Shown: positions 18,146 through 27,473 of the stretch, one piece after another
Layout of the letters: every line of letters starts with the position of its first letter
Numbering within the stretch: position 1 is the first letter of the stretch
From: Brucella pseudintermedia
GTDB lineage: Bacteria; Pseudomonadota; Alphaproteobacteria; Rhizobiales; Rhizobiaceae
Assembly (NCBI RefSeq): GCF_008932435.1
Contig: NZ_WBWE01000004.1
Span: 124,001-188,000, forward strand
Length of the DNA: 64,000 nt
Direction of reading: 5' to 3'
The notes under the pieces: model-generated
What the model was told of the DNA's origin: nothing
The model's database searches: none
What the model saw: the letters and a program-made list of their open reading frames with translations, nothing else
Position numbers and translations under genes: made by a program

Positions 18146-18799
18146 ATGAGTGCACAAACCAGTCAAGTTTCACAAAAGCCCGCCAAGCTGAGCCGCGCCA
18201 TCGTATGGAGCGTGATCGCCGCGGTGGTGGTTGTCGGCGCGATTGCTTTCGACACGAAGGTCGTGAAGATCGGGTCCGATTCCGATGTGCGCCAGCAGGC
18301 TTTCTCCCCCGATGCCTATGGCGCTTCCGAATTCCCCAAGGTCAAGGCCAGCGTCGAGCAGCGCGCCGTCGATGCCGTTGAAGTGGGCAATGCCCTTGTC
18401 GCTGACAAGGCTGCGGCCGGAAAGAAATATGGCGTCGGCGACGTCAATCCGGTCATTCCGGTCAAGTTCACCGGCACGGTCGAGGAGCGCAAGTCCAACT
18501 ACAATGTCATCAAGGTCGACGGCCTGCCGGAAGGCGTGGCGATCCGCGTCCAGACCGGCCCCGCCGTCAACGGAACGGACCTGCGCGACGCGACCGGCGA
18601 AATCCAGTTCGGCCAGTTCAAGAACCAGATCGAATATCAGAATGCCGGTTCTGCCCTGAACAACGAGATGAAGAAGCAGGTGCTTTCGGGCGTTGATGTC
18701 GAGAATCTCGTTGGCAAGACCGTGACGGTGGTTGGTGTGTTCAAGGTCGTCAATCCGAAAAACTGGCTGGTGACGCCGGTGGGGCTCGAAGTGAAATGA
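18146..18799 (+). CDS. DUF2291 family predicted periplasmic protein of the erythritol importer
   Basis: The protein has 217 residues from ATG 18146; an in-frame TTG at 18140 is less likely. One N-terminal membrane anchor (IVWSVIAAVVVVGAIAFDTK) is followed by a periplasmic domain of the DUF2291 type with LPEGVAIRVQTGPAVNGTDL and VGKTVTVVGVFKVVNPKNW. This family accompanies ribose/polyol-type ABC importers, but its role is unknown. Its stop overlaps the ATPase start (ATGA), so it is part of the import operon and not a stray gene. Confidence 0.75.
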   Translation: MSAQTSQVSQKPAKLSRAIVWSVIAAVVVVGAIAFDTKVVKIGSDSDVRQQAFSPDAYGASEFPKVKASVEQRAVDAVEVGNALVADKAAAGKKYGVGDVNPVIPVKFTGTVEERKSNYNVIKVDGLPEGVAIRVQTGPAVNGTDLRDATGEIQFGQFKNQIEYQNAGSALNNEMKKQVLSGVDVENLVGKTVTVVGVFKVVNPKNWLVTPVGLEVK

Positions 18800-20340
18800 G
18801 CGCTGCTCCCAAAATAGAAGGCAAAAACGGCGATGTCGTTCTTGCCGCGCATAATGTCGCCAAGTCCTATGGCCGCATTCATGCCCTGAAAGGCGTGAAT
18901 TTTGAAATCCGCCGTGGTCAGGTCACGACGCTTTTCGGCGAAAACGGTGCTGGCAAATCGACGCTGATGAAAGTGCTTTCGGGCGTCATCCAGCCCACAT
19001 CCGGCACGATCATCCTTGATGGCGAGCCGGTGACGTTCAACTCGTCCACCGAAGCGCGCGACCGCGGGATCTCGATCATCCATCAGGAACTGAGCCTCGC
19101 TCCCAACATGAATGTGCGCGACAACATCTTCATGGGACGCGAGATCCGCACCGCCACCGGCGTCGATTTCGCGGAAGAAGAGCGGCTGACGCGCGAGCTT
19201 CTGAAGGAGCTGGAAGAAGATATCGATCCGCTGACGCCGGTCGAGGAGCTGCGGCTCGGCCAGCAGCAGGTGGTGGAAATCGCCCGCGCGCTTTCGGTCA
19301 ATTCGCGCATTCTCATCATGGACGAGCCGACTTCGGCGCTCAGCGCCTCGGAAGTCGAGGTTCTGTTCAAGGTGATCCGTGATCTGACGGCGCGCGGCGT
19401 CGCCATCGTCTATATTTCGCACCATCTGGAAGAGGCGCTGCAGATCACCAATCATGCGGTGGTTTTGCGTGACGGAACGATGACTGCCTATGCGCCGCGC
19501 GAGGAAATCGATCTGGAATGGATCGTGCGCAACATGGTCGGCGAAAACTTCGACCTCGGCTCGCCGCCAACCGGATATGAATGGGGCGATGTGGCGCTCT
19601 CCGTCGAAAACCTGACCGTTCCCGATCCGGGCGGCGCAGGCTTCTCGCTGGTCGACCGCATGTCGCTCGATGTGCGCGCCGGTGAAATCGTCTGCATTTA
19701 CGGTCTCATGGGTGCAGGCCGCACCGAGCTTCTGGAAACCATCGCTGGCCGCCTCAAGGCGAGCGGCGGACGCGTTCTCCTGAAAGGGCAGGACGTTTCC
19801 GGCCTCACTATCGCGCAGCGCATCGAGAAGGGTCTTGTGCTGGTGCCGGAAGATCGCCAGCGCGACGGTCTCGTGCAGACGATGACGGTCGGCAAGAACC
19901 TGTCGCTCGCCAGCATCGCAGAAATGACCAAGGGTCTTTTCACATCGCGCAAGCGCGAAAAGCAGATCGTCGATCAGTCGATCAGGAATGTGCACATCAA
20001 GACGGATGGCGGCGAAGCGGCAATCGGTTCGCTTTCCGGCGGCAACCAGCAGAAGGTCGTGATCGGCAAGATGCTGGCGACCGAGCCGGAAGTCATCCTG
20101 CTTGATGAGCCGAGCCGCGGCATCGACATCGGCGCTAAGGCGGAAGTGTTCAAGCTTCTGGCCGAAAAGGCGAAGCAGGGTCTGGCCGTCGTCTATACGA
20201 CCTCGGAAGTCGGCGAATGCCTCAGCATCGCGCATCGTATCATCGTCATGCACCGTGGGCGCATCTCCGCCGAATTCGGATCGGACGTGTCCAAGGAGAA
20301 GATCATGGCCGCCTCGGGCGAAGCCATGGTCGGTCACTAG
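18796..20340 (+). CDS. eryE: Erythritol ABC importer ATPase (RbsA-type, two nucleotide-binding domains)
   Basis: The protein has 514 residues with a duplicated ATPase. Domain 1 has Walker A FGENGAGKST, a divergent signature (LRLGQQQVVE) and Walker B LIMDEPTSAL. Domain 2 has a degenerate Walker A (MGAGRTEL), an intact LSGGNQQK signature and ILLDEPSRGIDIG. That asymmetry is typical of RbsA/XylG-type carbohydrate importers. It forms an operon with the DUF2291 gene, the permease and the binding protein. The symbol follows my memory of rhizobial eryEFG. Confidence 0.9.
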   Translation: MSAAPKIEGKNGDVVLAAHNVAKSYGRIHALKGVNFEIRRGQVTTLFGENGAGKSTLMKVLSGVIQPTSGTIILDGEPVTFNSSTEARDRGISIIHQELSLAPNMNVRDNIFMGREIRTATGVDFAEEERLTRELLKELEEDIDPLTPVEELRLGQQQVVEIARALSVNSRILIMDEPTSALSASEVEVLFKVIRDLTARGVAIVYISHHLEEALQITNHAVVLRDGTMTAYAPREEIDLEWIVRNMVGENFDLGSPPTGYEWGDVALSVENLTVPDPGGAGFSLVDRMSLDVRAGEIVCIYGLMGAGRTELLETIAGRLKASGGRVLLKGQDVSGLTIAQRIEKGLVLVPEDRQRDGLVQTMTVGKNLSLASIAEMTKGLFTSRKREKQIVDQSIRNVHIKTDGGEAAIGSLSGGNQQKVVIGKMLATEPEVILLDEPSRGIDIGAKAEVFKLLAEKAKQGLAVVYTTSEVGECLSIAHRIIVMHRGRISAEFGSDVSKEKIMAASGEAMVGH

Positions 20341-20363
20341 AATAGTTATGGAGCACTGATAGA

Positions 20364-21404
20364 ATGTCAGTCACAAGCACCAACAAGGAAACAGCGGCTC
20401 CGAACGGCGCGAAGCGGAAACCCGGCCTCGTGCATCTGCTGCTCGAAGGTCGTGCATTCTTTGCACTGATCGCGATCATCGCAGTTTTTTCGTTCCTTTC
20501 GCCTTATTACTTCACGGTCGACAACTTCCTCATCATGTCGTCGCACGTGGCCATTTTCGGCCTGCTTGCCATCGGTATGTTGCTGGTCATTCTCAATGGC
20601 GGTATCGATCTTTCGGTCGGCTCCACGCTCGGGCTTGCTGGCGTGGTCGCCGGTTTCCTGATGCAAGGCGTAACGCTGCAGGAATTCGGCATCATCCTCT
20701 ATTTCCCGGTCTGGGCGGTTGTGCTGATCACCTGTGCGCTTGGCGCATTCGTCGGCGCGGTCAATGGCGTGCTGATCGCCTATCTGCGCGTTCCGGCCTT
20801 TGTCGCGACGCTCGGCGTTCTCTATTGCGCCCGCGGCGTGGCGCTTCTGATGACCAATGGCCTGACCTACAACAATCTTGGCGGACGCCCGGAGCTTGGC
20901 AATACCGGCTTTGACTGGCTCGGCTTCAACAAGCTGTTCGGCGTGCCGATCGGCGTTCTGGTTCTGGCCGTGCTTGCAATTATCTGCGCGATCGTTCTCA
21001 ATCGCACCGCATTCGGCCGCTGGCTCTATGCATCGGGCGGCAATGAACGCGCGGCTGAACTGTCCGGCGTTCCGGTCAAGCGCGTCAAGGTGTCGGTCTA
21101 TGTCATTTCCGGCATTTGCGCCGCCATCGCCGGTCTGGTTCTTTCTTCGCAGCTGACGTCGGCAGGCCCGACGGCAGGCACCACCTATGAACTGACGGCA
21201 ATCGCTGCCGTGGTTATCGGTGGCGCTGCGCTCACTGGGGGGCGCGGTACTATCCAGGGTACGCTTCTCGGCGCCTTCGTGATCGGGTTCCTTTCCGATG
21301 GCCTCGTGATCATCGGCGTGTCCTCCTACTGGCAGACTGTCTTTACCGGCGCGGTGATCGTGCTCGCGGTTCTGCTCAACAGCATTCAATATTCCCGGCG
21401 ATGA
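20364..21404 (+). CDS. eryF: Erythritol ABC importer permease (RbsC-type)
   Basis: The protein has 346 residues and about ten membrane spans. It carries the BPD_transp_2 signatures: NGGIDLSVGSTLGLAG near residue 75, NRTAFGRWLYASGGNERAAE (the coupling loop that contacts the ATPase) and TYELTAIAAVVIGGAALTGG. It starts 23 bp after the ATPase gene. A GC hairpin follows its stop, before the binding-protein gene. Confidence 0.9.
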   Translation: MSVTSTNKETAAPNGAKRKPGLVHLLLEGRAFFALIAIIAVFSFLSPYYFTVDNFLIMSSHVAIFGLLAIGMLLVILNGGIDLSVGSTLGLAGVVAGFLMQGVTLQEFGIILYFPVWAVVLITCALGAFVGAVNGVLIAYLRVPAFVATLGVLYCARGVALLMTNGLTYNNLGGRPELGNTGFDWLGFNKLFGVPIGVLVLAVLAIICAIVLNRTAFGRWLYASGGNERAAELSGVPVKRVKVSVYVISGICAAIAGLVLSSQLTSAGPTAGTTYELTAIAAVVIGGAALTGGRGTIQGTLLGAFVIGFLSDGLVIIGVSSYWQTVFTGAVIVLAVLLNSIQYSRR

Positions 21405-21410
21405 TCGGTA

Positions 21411-21442
21411 GCGGCTCTGCCCACCGTTCCGGGCGGGGCCGC
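21411..21442 (+). other. Intercistronic hairpin between permease and binding-protein genes
   Basis: GCGGCTCTGCCC, an 8-nt loop, then GGGCGGGGCCGC: a GC-rich 12-bp stem with two mismatches. It has no T run. Such hairpins often stabilise or partly terminate transcripts so that the binding protein is made in excess. That role is inferred. Confidence 0.5.
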
Positions 21443-21563
21443 AGAAATTCCGGGCGTATCGAAAGGTTTCCAGAAAGGCGCTGATCTCGAAAACGGCCTG
21501 ATGGAAATGAGTACCGCCGGGGAACCGGCATAACGCAAACGAAAATGTTAAGGGAGTGAGACC

Positions 21564-22511
21564 ATGTTCAAGAAGGGAATGCGCGTTCTGTTCGCCGCGG
21601 CGGCAGCGTTGCCTCTCATCGCCAGCACGGCCTGGGCCGAAGGACTGATGACGATCATCGTCAACGATCCGTCCAATCCGTATTGGTTCACCGAAGGTGA
21701 AATCGCCAAGAAGACCGCTGAAAGCCTCGGCTACAAGGCTGTCGTCGGTGGCCACAAGGGTGACACCAACACCGAAAGCAACCTGATCGACACGGCTATC
21801 ACCAACAAGTCGGTCGCCATCATTCTCGACCCGGCCAATGCGGACGGTTCGGTCGGTGCGGTCAAGCGTGCAATCGCCGCCAACATTCCGGTTTTCCTCG
21901 TCAATGCGGAAATCAACCAGGAAGGTCTGGCCAAGGCGCAGCTCGTTTCCAACAACGCGCAGGGCGCCGCTCTCGGTGCGACCCAGTGGGTGGAAAGCGT
22001 TGGCGACAAGGGCAAATATGTCGAGCTGTTCGGCTCGCCATCGGACAACAACGCCGCAACGCGCTCGAACGGCTATGAAACCGTTCTGTCGCAGTATCCT
22101 GATCTGGTGAAGGCTGGTCAGGATGTCGCCAACTGGGACCGCACCCAGGGTCACGACAAGATGCAGGCCCTGCTTCAGGCCAATCCGGACATTATCGGCG
22201 TTATCTCCGGTAACGACGAAATGGCTCTGGGCGCGATTGCTGCCCTGAAGAAGGCTGGCAAGCTGGATCAGGTCAAGGTTGGTGGTTTCGACGGTTCGCC
22301 GGATGCGGTTGCGGCCATCAAGGCCGGTGAACTGCAGTACACCGTTCTGCAGCCGGTTGCCGTGTTCTCGGAAGCTGCCGTCAAGCAGGCCGACAACTTC
22401 ATCAAGACCGGCAAGACCGGCGTTGACCAGGAAAAGCAGCTCTTCGACTGCATCCTGATCACCAAGGACAATGTCGACAAGTACACCTCGCCGTTCGTTC
22501 TGGAACAGTAA
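21564..22511 (+). CDS. eryG: Erythritol-binding periplasmic protein (RbsB-type)
   Basis: The protein has 315 residues. The signal peptide ends near residue 26 (PLIASTAWA). The mature protein is a type-I sugar-binding fold with NDPSNPYWFTEGEIAKKTAE at its N-terminus, a central QGHDKMQALLQANPDIIGVI and VGGFDGSPDAVAAIKAGELQ. It captures the polyol and delivers it to the permease. It is the last gene of the import operon. A strong GGGAGTGA ribosome site and a leading hairpin fit high expression. Confidence 0.92.
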   Translation: MFKKGMRVLFAAAAALPLIASTAWAEGLMTIIVNDPSNPYWFTEGEIAKKTAESLGYKAVVGGHKGDTNTESNLIDTAITNKSVAIILDPANADGSVGAVKRAIAANIPVFLVNAEINQEGLAKAQLVSNNAQGAALGATQWVESVGDKGKYVELFGSPSDNNAATRSNGYETVLSQYPDLVKAGQDVANWDRTQGHDKMQALLQANPDIIGVISGNDEMALGAIAALKKAGKLDQVKVGGFDGSPDAVAAIKAGELQYTVLQPVAVFSEAAVKQADNFIKTGKTGVDQEKQLFDCILITKDNVDKYTSPFVLEQ

Positions 22512-22523
22512 GGTTTGAAAAAG

Positions 22524-22559
22524 GCGCATCCCGACAGCCCAAGCGCTTTCGGGATGCGC
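22524..22559 (+). terminator. Terminator after the importer operon
   Basis: GCGCATCCCGA and TCGGGATGCGC form a perfect 11-bp stem with a 14-nt loop, followed by ATTTC. It begins 13 bp after the binding-protein stop. Confidence 0.75.
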
Positions 22560-22696
22560 ATTTCAGAAGTCCCTCTCCTCAGACAAGTCCCATGCAATCA
22601 CTCGCTGGATTTTGGGGCTGAAGACCGCGCAATATAAAGCCTATGGGGCGATTCCGGGTGTTTTGGAACGCGCAAGCTAGGGGACAAGTGGCAGGC

Positions 22697-23551
22697 ATGG
22701 CAGTGAGCAACAAAGCAAGCATAGACAAGCTGATGACGGATCAGGTGCCGAACGACAGCCGGCATGCGCGTCAGCTCGTCCGGCGCCAGCAGATTGCTGA
22801 AACTGTAATGGCCGAAGGCTCGATGCGTATCGAGGACCTGACCGAACGGTTCGGCATCAGCCTGATGACGGCGCATCGCGACGTCGATGAACTGGTGAGC
22901 CGCGGCCTGTTTCGCAAGTCGCGCGGCATCGTGTCGGCAGCGCCGACCAGCCTGATCGAGGCAAGCGATCTTTATCGCGTGACCCGCCAGTCGGAAGAAA
23001 AGAAGCTGATCGCCGAAGCGGCGATGCAGTTCGTCGAACCCGGCCAGGCGATTTTCTTCGACGATTCCACCACCGTCCTGCAAATGGTGCCGCACCTGGC
23101 CGAAAAGGGGCCGCTGACCGCCATCACCAATTCGCTCATCCTGATGAACGAATTGCGCGACATGAAGGACGTGACGCTGCTTGGCCTGGGTGGCCAGCTC
23201 TATAACTGGTGCAACGCCTTCGTTGGCGGCATGACCATCCACGAAATCCGCCGTCTTCGCGCCGATGTGGCCTTCATATCGATTGCTGCGATCACCGATG
23301 ATCTTCTGTTTCACCAGTCACCGGAAATGGTGGAGACCAAACGCGCCATGCTGGATTGCGCCGCCAAGCGCATCCTTCTGGCCGACCATACGAAGTTCGA
23401 GCGCCGCGCCCTGCACAATTTCGGTGCACTGACCGATTTCGATGTCGTCATCGTCGATGAAAACACGCCTTTTGCGCATATCGAGCGGATGGAAGCGCAA
23501 GGCATCAATGTTGTTGTTGCGCGCGCCCGGACAGGCGGCAGGCCGGAATAA
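22697..23551 (+). CDS. DeoR family regulator of the second polyol module
   Basis: The protein has about 284 residues from ATG 22697; another in-frame ATG at 22643 lacks a ribosome site. The DeoR helix-turn-helix is SMRIEDLTERFGISLMTAHR, preceded by a long N-terminal tail. The C-terminal DeoR sensor has FFDDSTTVLQMVPHL and AITNS. It is 30 bp upstream of the FGGY kinase in the same direction and probably controls the module. It is a distant relative of the DeoR protein at 11568, not a close copy. Confidence 0.85.
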   Translation: MAVSNKASIDKLMTDQVPNDSRHARQLVRRQQIAETVMAEGSMRIEDLTERFGISLMTAHRDVDELVSRGLFRKSRGIVSAAPTSLIEASDLYRVTRQSEEKKLIAEAAMQFVEPGQAIFFDDSTTVLQMVPHLAEKGPLTAITNSLILMNELRDMKDVTLLGLGGQLYNWCNAFVGGMTIHEIRRLRADVAFISIAAITDDLLFHQSPEMVETKRAMLDCAAKRILLADHTKFERRALHNFGALTDFDVVIVDENTPFAHIERMEAQGINVVVARARTGGRPE

Positions 23552-23581
23552 CCTTCCGCATATTTATCAGGAATACGATAC

Positions 23582-25096
23582 ATGCCTTCTCTGCTCGGAA
23601 TCGATAGCGGCCTCACTGTCACCAAAGCGGTCTTGTTCGATGTTGACGGGACCACACTTGCCGTTGCGCGCCGCCGCGTGGCGCAATCGTTTCCGCGCCC
23701 GCGCCATGTCGAACGGGACATGGTCGAATTCTGGAGCGCGACCGCCGATGCGATTGCGGAAGCCATCGCCAAAAGCGGGCGGCCCGCTTCCGATATTCTG
23801 GCTATCGCCACCACAGCGCATGGCGACGGCATCTACATGCTGGACAAGGACCGCCAGCCGCTCGGCGCGGGCATCCTCTCGCTCGACAGTCGCGCCGTCG
23901 ATGTGGCGGAGCGCTGGGTGAACAGCCCCGTCGCCGACCGCGCCATTGCCGTTACCGGCCAGTTGCCCCATGCATCGGCACCATCAGCCATTCTGGCATG
24001 GGTGAAGGAAAACGAACCGGAACGCTATCACCGCATCGCCCATGTGATTGCCTGCAAGGACTGGCTACGCTTTTGTCTCACGGGTGACGTGGGCACGGAT
24101 CGCACCGAAGCCTCCACCTCCTTTACCGATGTGAACACGCAGGACTATTCCAAGGAAGCGCTCGCTCTGTTCGGGCTCGATGCGCTTTGGGACGCGCTGC
24201 CGCCCATGTCGCGTTCGGATGAGATTGTCGGCAATGTTTCGCCCGAATGCGCGCAGCGCACCGGCCTTGTCGCCGGTACGCCGGTTGTCGGCGGTCTGCA
24301 TGACGTGACGGCCTCCGCACTCGGCGTCGGCGGGCTTGGCGTCGGTACGGTTGCCGTGGTTGCGGGGACTTATTCCATCAACGAAACGCTGTCGTCCGAA
24401 CCGCGCGTCGATAAAAGCTGGTTCTGCCGCAACGGTATTGCGCCGGGCGAATGGAACAACATGTCGATCTCGCCCGCATCAACCGCCAATTACGACTGGT
24501 TCCTCGACAAGCTCTGCCCGGCAGAACGGCGCGAGGCGGAGGAAACAGGGCGATCAATCCACGACATGCTGCGCCCGGAAATCGATGCGGCATTGGCCAA
24601 GCCTTCGACGGCCATGTTCCATCCTTATCTGTTCGGCTCGCCCTATGGGGCGATGGCGAGCGGCGCGTTTTTCGGCCTGCGCGGCTGGCAGGATCGCGGC
24701 GACATGCTGCGCGCCGTCTGGGAAGGCATTGCCTTCAACCACCGTATCCATGTCGATCACCTGAAGGGCGGTTTCGAGATTTCTGCCGCACGGCTTACCG
24801 GCGGCGTATCGCGCAGCCCGGCTTTCGCGCAGATGTTCGCCAATGTGCTGGGCATGCCCGTGACCGTGACGGATACGGACGAAGCCGCAGCTTGGGGCGC
24901 CGCCCTTTGTGCTGGCAAGGGTGCGGGTGTTTTTGCCGATGTCTACAGCGACCCGCGCGATCTCGATGCCATAGGCCGCACCTATCGGCCGGATGCGGAG
25001 CGGAGCGCGCTCTATGAGACGCGCTATCAGCTGTTCAAGGAAATCGCGTCGGCGCTCGGGCCGATCTGGCCGAAGATCGAAGCCCTCACGGATTGA
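23582..25096 (+). CDS. FGGY family carbohydrate/polyol kinase, substrate unknown
   Basis: The protein has 504 residues. The first phosphate loop is LLGIDSGLTVTKAVLFDVDG at its N-terminus, with TAHGDGIYML and SLDSRAVDVAERW in the substrate region. The C-terminal half has VVAGTYSINE and ARLTGGVSRSPAFAQ. It shares layout with EryA (the GDG-x-(Y/W) loop and the LDxRA motif) but is diverged. Its neighbours, a DeoR regulator and a GlpD-like dehydrogenase, imply a kinase-then-dehydrogenase route for a polyol or sugar. Threitol or a pentitol is a reasonable guess. Confidence 0.85.
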   Translation: MPSLLGIDSGLTVTKAVLFDVDGTTLAVARRRVAQSFPRPRHVERDMVEFWSATADAIAEAIAKSGRPASDILAIATTAHGDGIYMLDKDRQPLGAGILSLDSRAVDVAERWVNSPVADRAIAVTGQLPHASAPSAILAWVKENEPERYHRIAHVIACKDWLRFCLTGDVGTDRTEASTSFTDVNTQDYSKEALALFGLDALWDALPPMSRSDEIVGNVSPECAQRTGLVAGTPVVGGLHDVTASALGVGGLGVGTVAVVAGTYSINETLSSEPRVDKSWFCRNGIAPGEWNNMSISPASTANYDWFLDKLCPAERREAEETGRSIHDMLRPEIDAALAKPSTAMFHPYLFGSPYGAMASGAFFGLRGWQDRGDMLRAVWEGIAFNHRIHVDHLKGGFEISAARLTGGVSRSPAFAQMFANVLGMPVTVTDTDEAAAWGAALCAGKGAGVFADVYSDPRDLDAIGRTYRPDAERSALYETRYQLFKEIASALGPIWPKIEALTD

Positions 25097-25131
25097 AATG
25101 AAGGGCGTTCTTCGCCCAGAGAGACAGTGAC

Positions 25132-26859
25132 ATGAATGATTTCGTAAGTCTGGCCCAGATGAAAAGCCGCATCGGACAGCTTGAGGCCGAAGGCGTGGAT
25201 GTGCTCATTCTCGGCGCGGGCGTCAATGGCGCGGGGCTCTTTCGCGATCTTTGCGAGCAGGGCGTGAGCTGTCTCATCGTGGACAAGGCGGATTTCGGTT
25301 CGGGCACGAGCGCCGCCCCGTCGCGGCTTATCCATGGCGGACTGAAATATCTGGAAACCGGCGAGTTCAGCCTTGTGGCCCAGTCCACGCTGGAGCGCAA
25401 TCTGCTGCTGAAGAACGCGCCGCACAATGTGGAGCCGCTGCCGACCTTCATTCCGGTTTTTTCGTGGACCAAGGGCATCACGGCGGCGCTGCGCACCCTG
25501 TTCGGCTCGACGACCGCGCCGCGCAGCCGTGGCGCCGTGCTGATCAAGATCGGACTGGCGCTCTACGACTATTTCGGCGCGCGCGAACGCGTCATGCCGC
25601 GCCACCGTTTTCTGCTGAAAGAAACGGCGACGAAGGAAATGCCCTATATCACGCCTGCGATCGTGGCAGGCGGCATCTATCACGACGCGAAGGTCAGCCA
25701 GCCGGAACGTCTGGTCTATGAACTGGTGAGCGACGGCTTGCGCGCCAATCCGAAAAGTGCGGCCGCCAATTTCACCACGCTCATCTCCGCCGAAAACGGC
25801 GCGGTCGGCTTCGAGGGGCCGGACGGTGCGAAATTCGCCGTCAGGCCAAAGCTCGTCATCAATGCCGCCGGGCCGTGGATCGATCGGGTCAATGCCGCGC
25901 TTGGCAAACCGACCAAGATGATCGGCGGCACCAAGGGCTCGCATATTCTCATCGACCACCCCGAACTGGTGAAGAGCCTCAACGGGCGGATGATATATTT
26001 CGAGGCGGATGACGGGCGCATTTGCCTCGTCTACGACTATCACGGTCTGGCGCTGGTGGGTTCCACCGACATTCCGTCCGATGATCCGGACAATGTGCGC
26101 TGCGACGATCCTGAAACCGACTATTTCATCGACAGCCTGCGTTCGCTGCTGCCCAAGCTCAAGTTCGACCGCAGCCAGATCGTCTATACCTATAGCGGCA
26201 TCCGCCCGCTTCCGGCGTCCAACGCGTCCGAACCGGGGCTGATCAGCCGCGATCATTCCGCTCCGATGATCGAGCCGGATAGCGACCGCCCGTTCCCGAT
26301 CATTGCGCTGGTCGGCGGCAAGTGGACAACGTTCCGGGGCTTCGCCGAGGAAGTGGCCGACAAGGTGCTGACCCGGTTCGGCAAGACGCGGCAGGTGTCC
26401 ACGCGCAATCTCGCCATCGGCGGCGGCAGGGACTATCCGTCCGATGATCGCGCCCGCAAGGCCTGGGTGACGAAATATGCCACCGAAACACGGCTGCCCG
26501 CAGCACGGGTTGAAACCCTGTTGAAGCGCTACGGCACAACGGCCTTGCCGATCCTCCGCGAGGAAGCGAGCGCATCGGTGACGATGTTGCCGGAAACCGA
26601 AACGATCAGCGTGACGGAAATCGCATGGATCGCGCGCAACGAACTCGTCGTGCATCTGGCGGACGTCGTACTGCGGCGCACCACACTTGCAATCGACGGG
26701 GCGCTGACCACCGGCAATCTCGCTGCGATCGCTGACATTCTGGCGCGGGAACTGGGCTGGGACGATACGCGCAAGGCGCGGGAAATCGAGGCGGTCAACG
26801 TCGAGCTTGAAAAACGGCATAACGTTATTTTGCAGGCGTACCCCGCCAAAAGGCGCTGA
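25132..26859 (+). CDS. GlpD-like FAD-dependent polyol-phosphate dehydrogenase
   Basis: The protein has 575 residues. The FAD motif VDVLILGAGVNGAGLFRDLC (about residues 23-42) is followed by RLIHGGLKYLETGEF, the INAAGPWIDRVN strand and the C-terminal GGKWTTFRGFAEEVADKVL. It is longer than EryB by a C-terminal helical domain, as in aerobic GlpD. It probably oxidises the phosphorylated product of the adjacent kinase, passing electrons to quinone. Glycerol-3-phosphate itself is possible, but the partner kinase does not look like GlpK. Confidence 0.85.
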   Translation: MNDFVSLAQMKSRIGQLEAEGVDVLILGAGVNGAGLFRDLCEQGVSCLIVDKADFGSGTSAAPSRLIHGGLKYLETGEFSLVAQSTLERNLLLKNAPHNVEPLPTFIPVFSWTKGITAALRTLFGSTTAPRSRGAVLIKIGLALYDYFGARERVMPRHRFLLKETATKEMPYITPAIVAGGIYHDAKVSQPERLVYELVSDGLRANPKSAAANFTTLISAENGAVGFEGPDGAKFAVRPKLVINAAGPWIDRVNAALGKPTKMIGGTKGSHILIDHPELVKSLNGRMIYFEADDGRICLVYDYHGLALVGSTDIPSDDPDNVRCDDPETDYFIDSLRSLLPKLKFDRSQIVYTYSGIRPLPASNASEPGLISRDHSAPMIEPDSDRPFPIIALVGGKWTTFRGFAEEVADKVLTRFGKTRQVSTRNLAIGGGRDYPSDDRARKAWVTKYATETRLPAARVETLLKRYGTTALPILREEASASVTMLPETETISVTEIAWIARNELVVHLADVVLRRTTLAIDGALTTGNLAAIADILARELGWDDTRKAREIEAVNVELEKRHNVILQAYPAKRR

Positions 26860-26916
26860 TCTCCCCGCGTACTTGATTTATGGTGCATCTCTCATATTCG
26901 CGAAAGGAAACGCGCC

Positions 26917-27318
26917 ATGGATATCAAGCGAAACGGAACCGATCCTTCGGGCAAAGGCCCAGCCGACTGGTTTACGGGTAATGTCCGTATCGACCCGCTG
27001 TTCTCTCCAAACAATGCAAGGCGCGCGGCGGCTGCGACCGTGACCTTCGAGCCGGGTGCGCGCACCGCCTGGCACACGCATCCGCTCGGCCAGACCCTGA
27101 TCGTCACCGCCGGACTTGGCCTCGTGCAGCGTGAGGGCGGGCCGATCGAGGAAATCCGGCCCGGCGACGTCGTCTGGTTCGAGCCGGGCGAGAAACACTG
27201 GCACGGCGCATCGGCCAGCAACGCCATGACCCATATCGCCATTCAGGAACAGCTCGACGGCAAGGTCGTGGACTGGATGGAGCATGTCAGCGACGCGCAA
27301 TATGGTGCGGGCAAGTAA
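26917..27318 (+). CDS. Cupin protein of the (R)-mandelonitrile-lyase-like family
   Basis: The small single-domain cupin has 133 residues. Motif 1 holds [11 protein letters not shown] and motif 2 holds [11 protein letters not shown], giving the usual His ligands for a divalent metal. The start [20 protein letters not shown] and the end [12 protein letters not shown] match a widespread family that includes manganese hydroxynitrile lyases. Most members are uncharacterised, so the activity is unknown. It stands alone, 57 bp after the GlpD-like gene and before choX. Confidence 0.8.
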   Translation: MDIKRNGTDPSGKGPADWFTGNVRIDPLFSPNNARRAAAATVTFEPGARTAWHTHPLGQTLIVTAGLGLVQREGGPIEEIRPGDVVWFEPGEKHWHGASASNAMTHIAIQEQLDGKVVDWMEHVSDAQYGAGK

Positions 27319-27329
27319 ATCTTGTCCGG

Positions 27330-27388
27330 GTTTTGCGCAGCTTTCTAAAGCCAACCCGGCGCGTTGAGGGCCAAAGGCTGCGCAAAAC
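27330..27388 (+). other. Inverted repeat between the cupin gene and choX
   Basis: GTTTTGCGCAGC (27330-27341) and GCTGCGCAAAAC (27377-27388) are perfect 12-bp arms around a 35-nt loop. It begins 12 bp after the cupin stop and lacks a T run. It may be a terminator, a processing hairpin or an operator. Confidence 0.5.
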
Positions 27389-27473
27389 GCAAAGATGATT
27401 GCGTATATTGCGAAGAGGTATTTCCTGTTTCCCCTATCATGTTGTTCTCAATAAAAACAAAGGGGAGAAGAGA

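Noticed and set aside
18637-20337. A 566-codon minus-strand frame opposite the importer ATPase
   Set aside because: The plus-strand frame has duplicated Walker and signature motifs; the reverse is a shadow.
20367-22529. A 720-codon open frame on the minus strand
   Set aside because: It lies wholly opposite the importer permease and binding-protein genes, has the low-complexity charged composition of a GC-rich shadow frame and has no recognisable domain.
25027-26820. A 597-codon minus-strand open frame opposite the GlpD-like gene
   Set aside because: Antisense shadow from codon bias; the sense gene has clear FAD and GlpD motifs.
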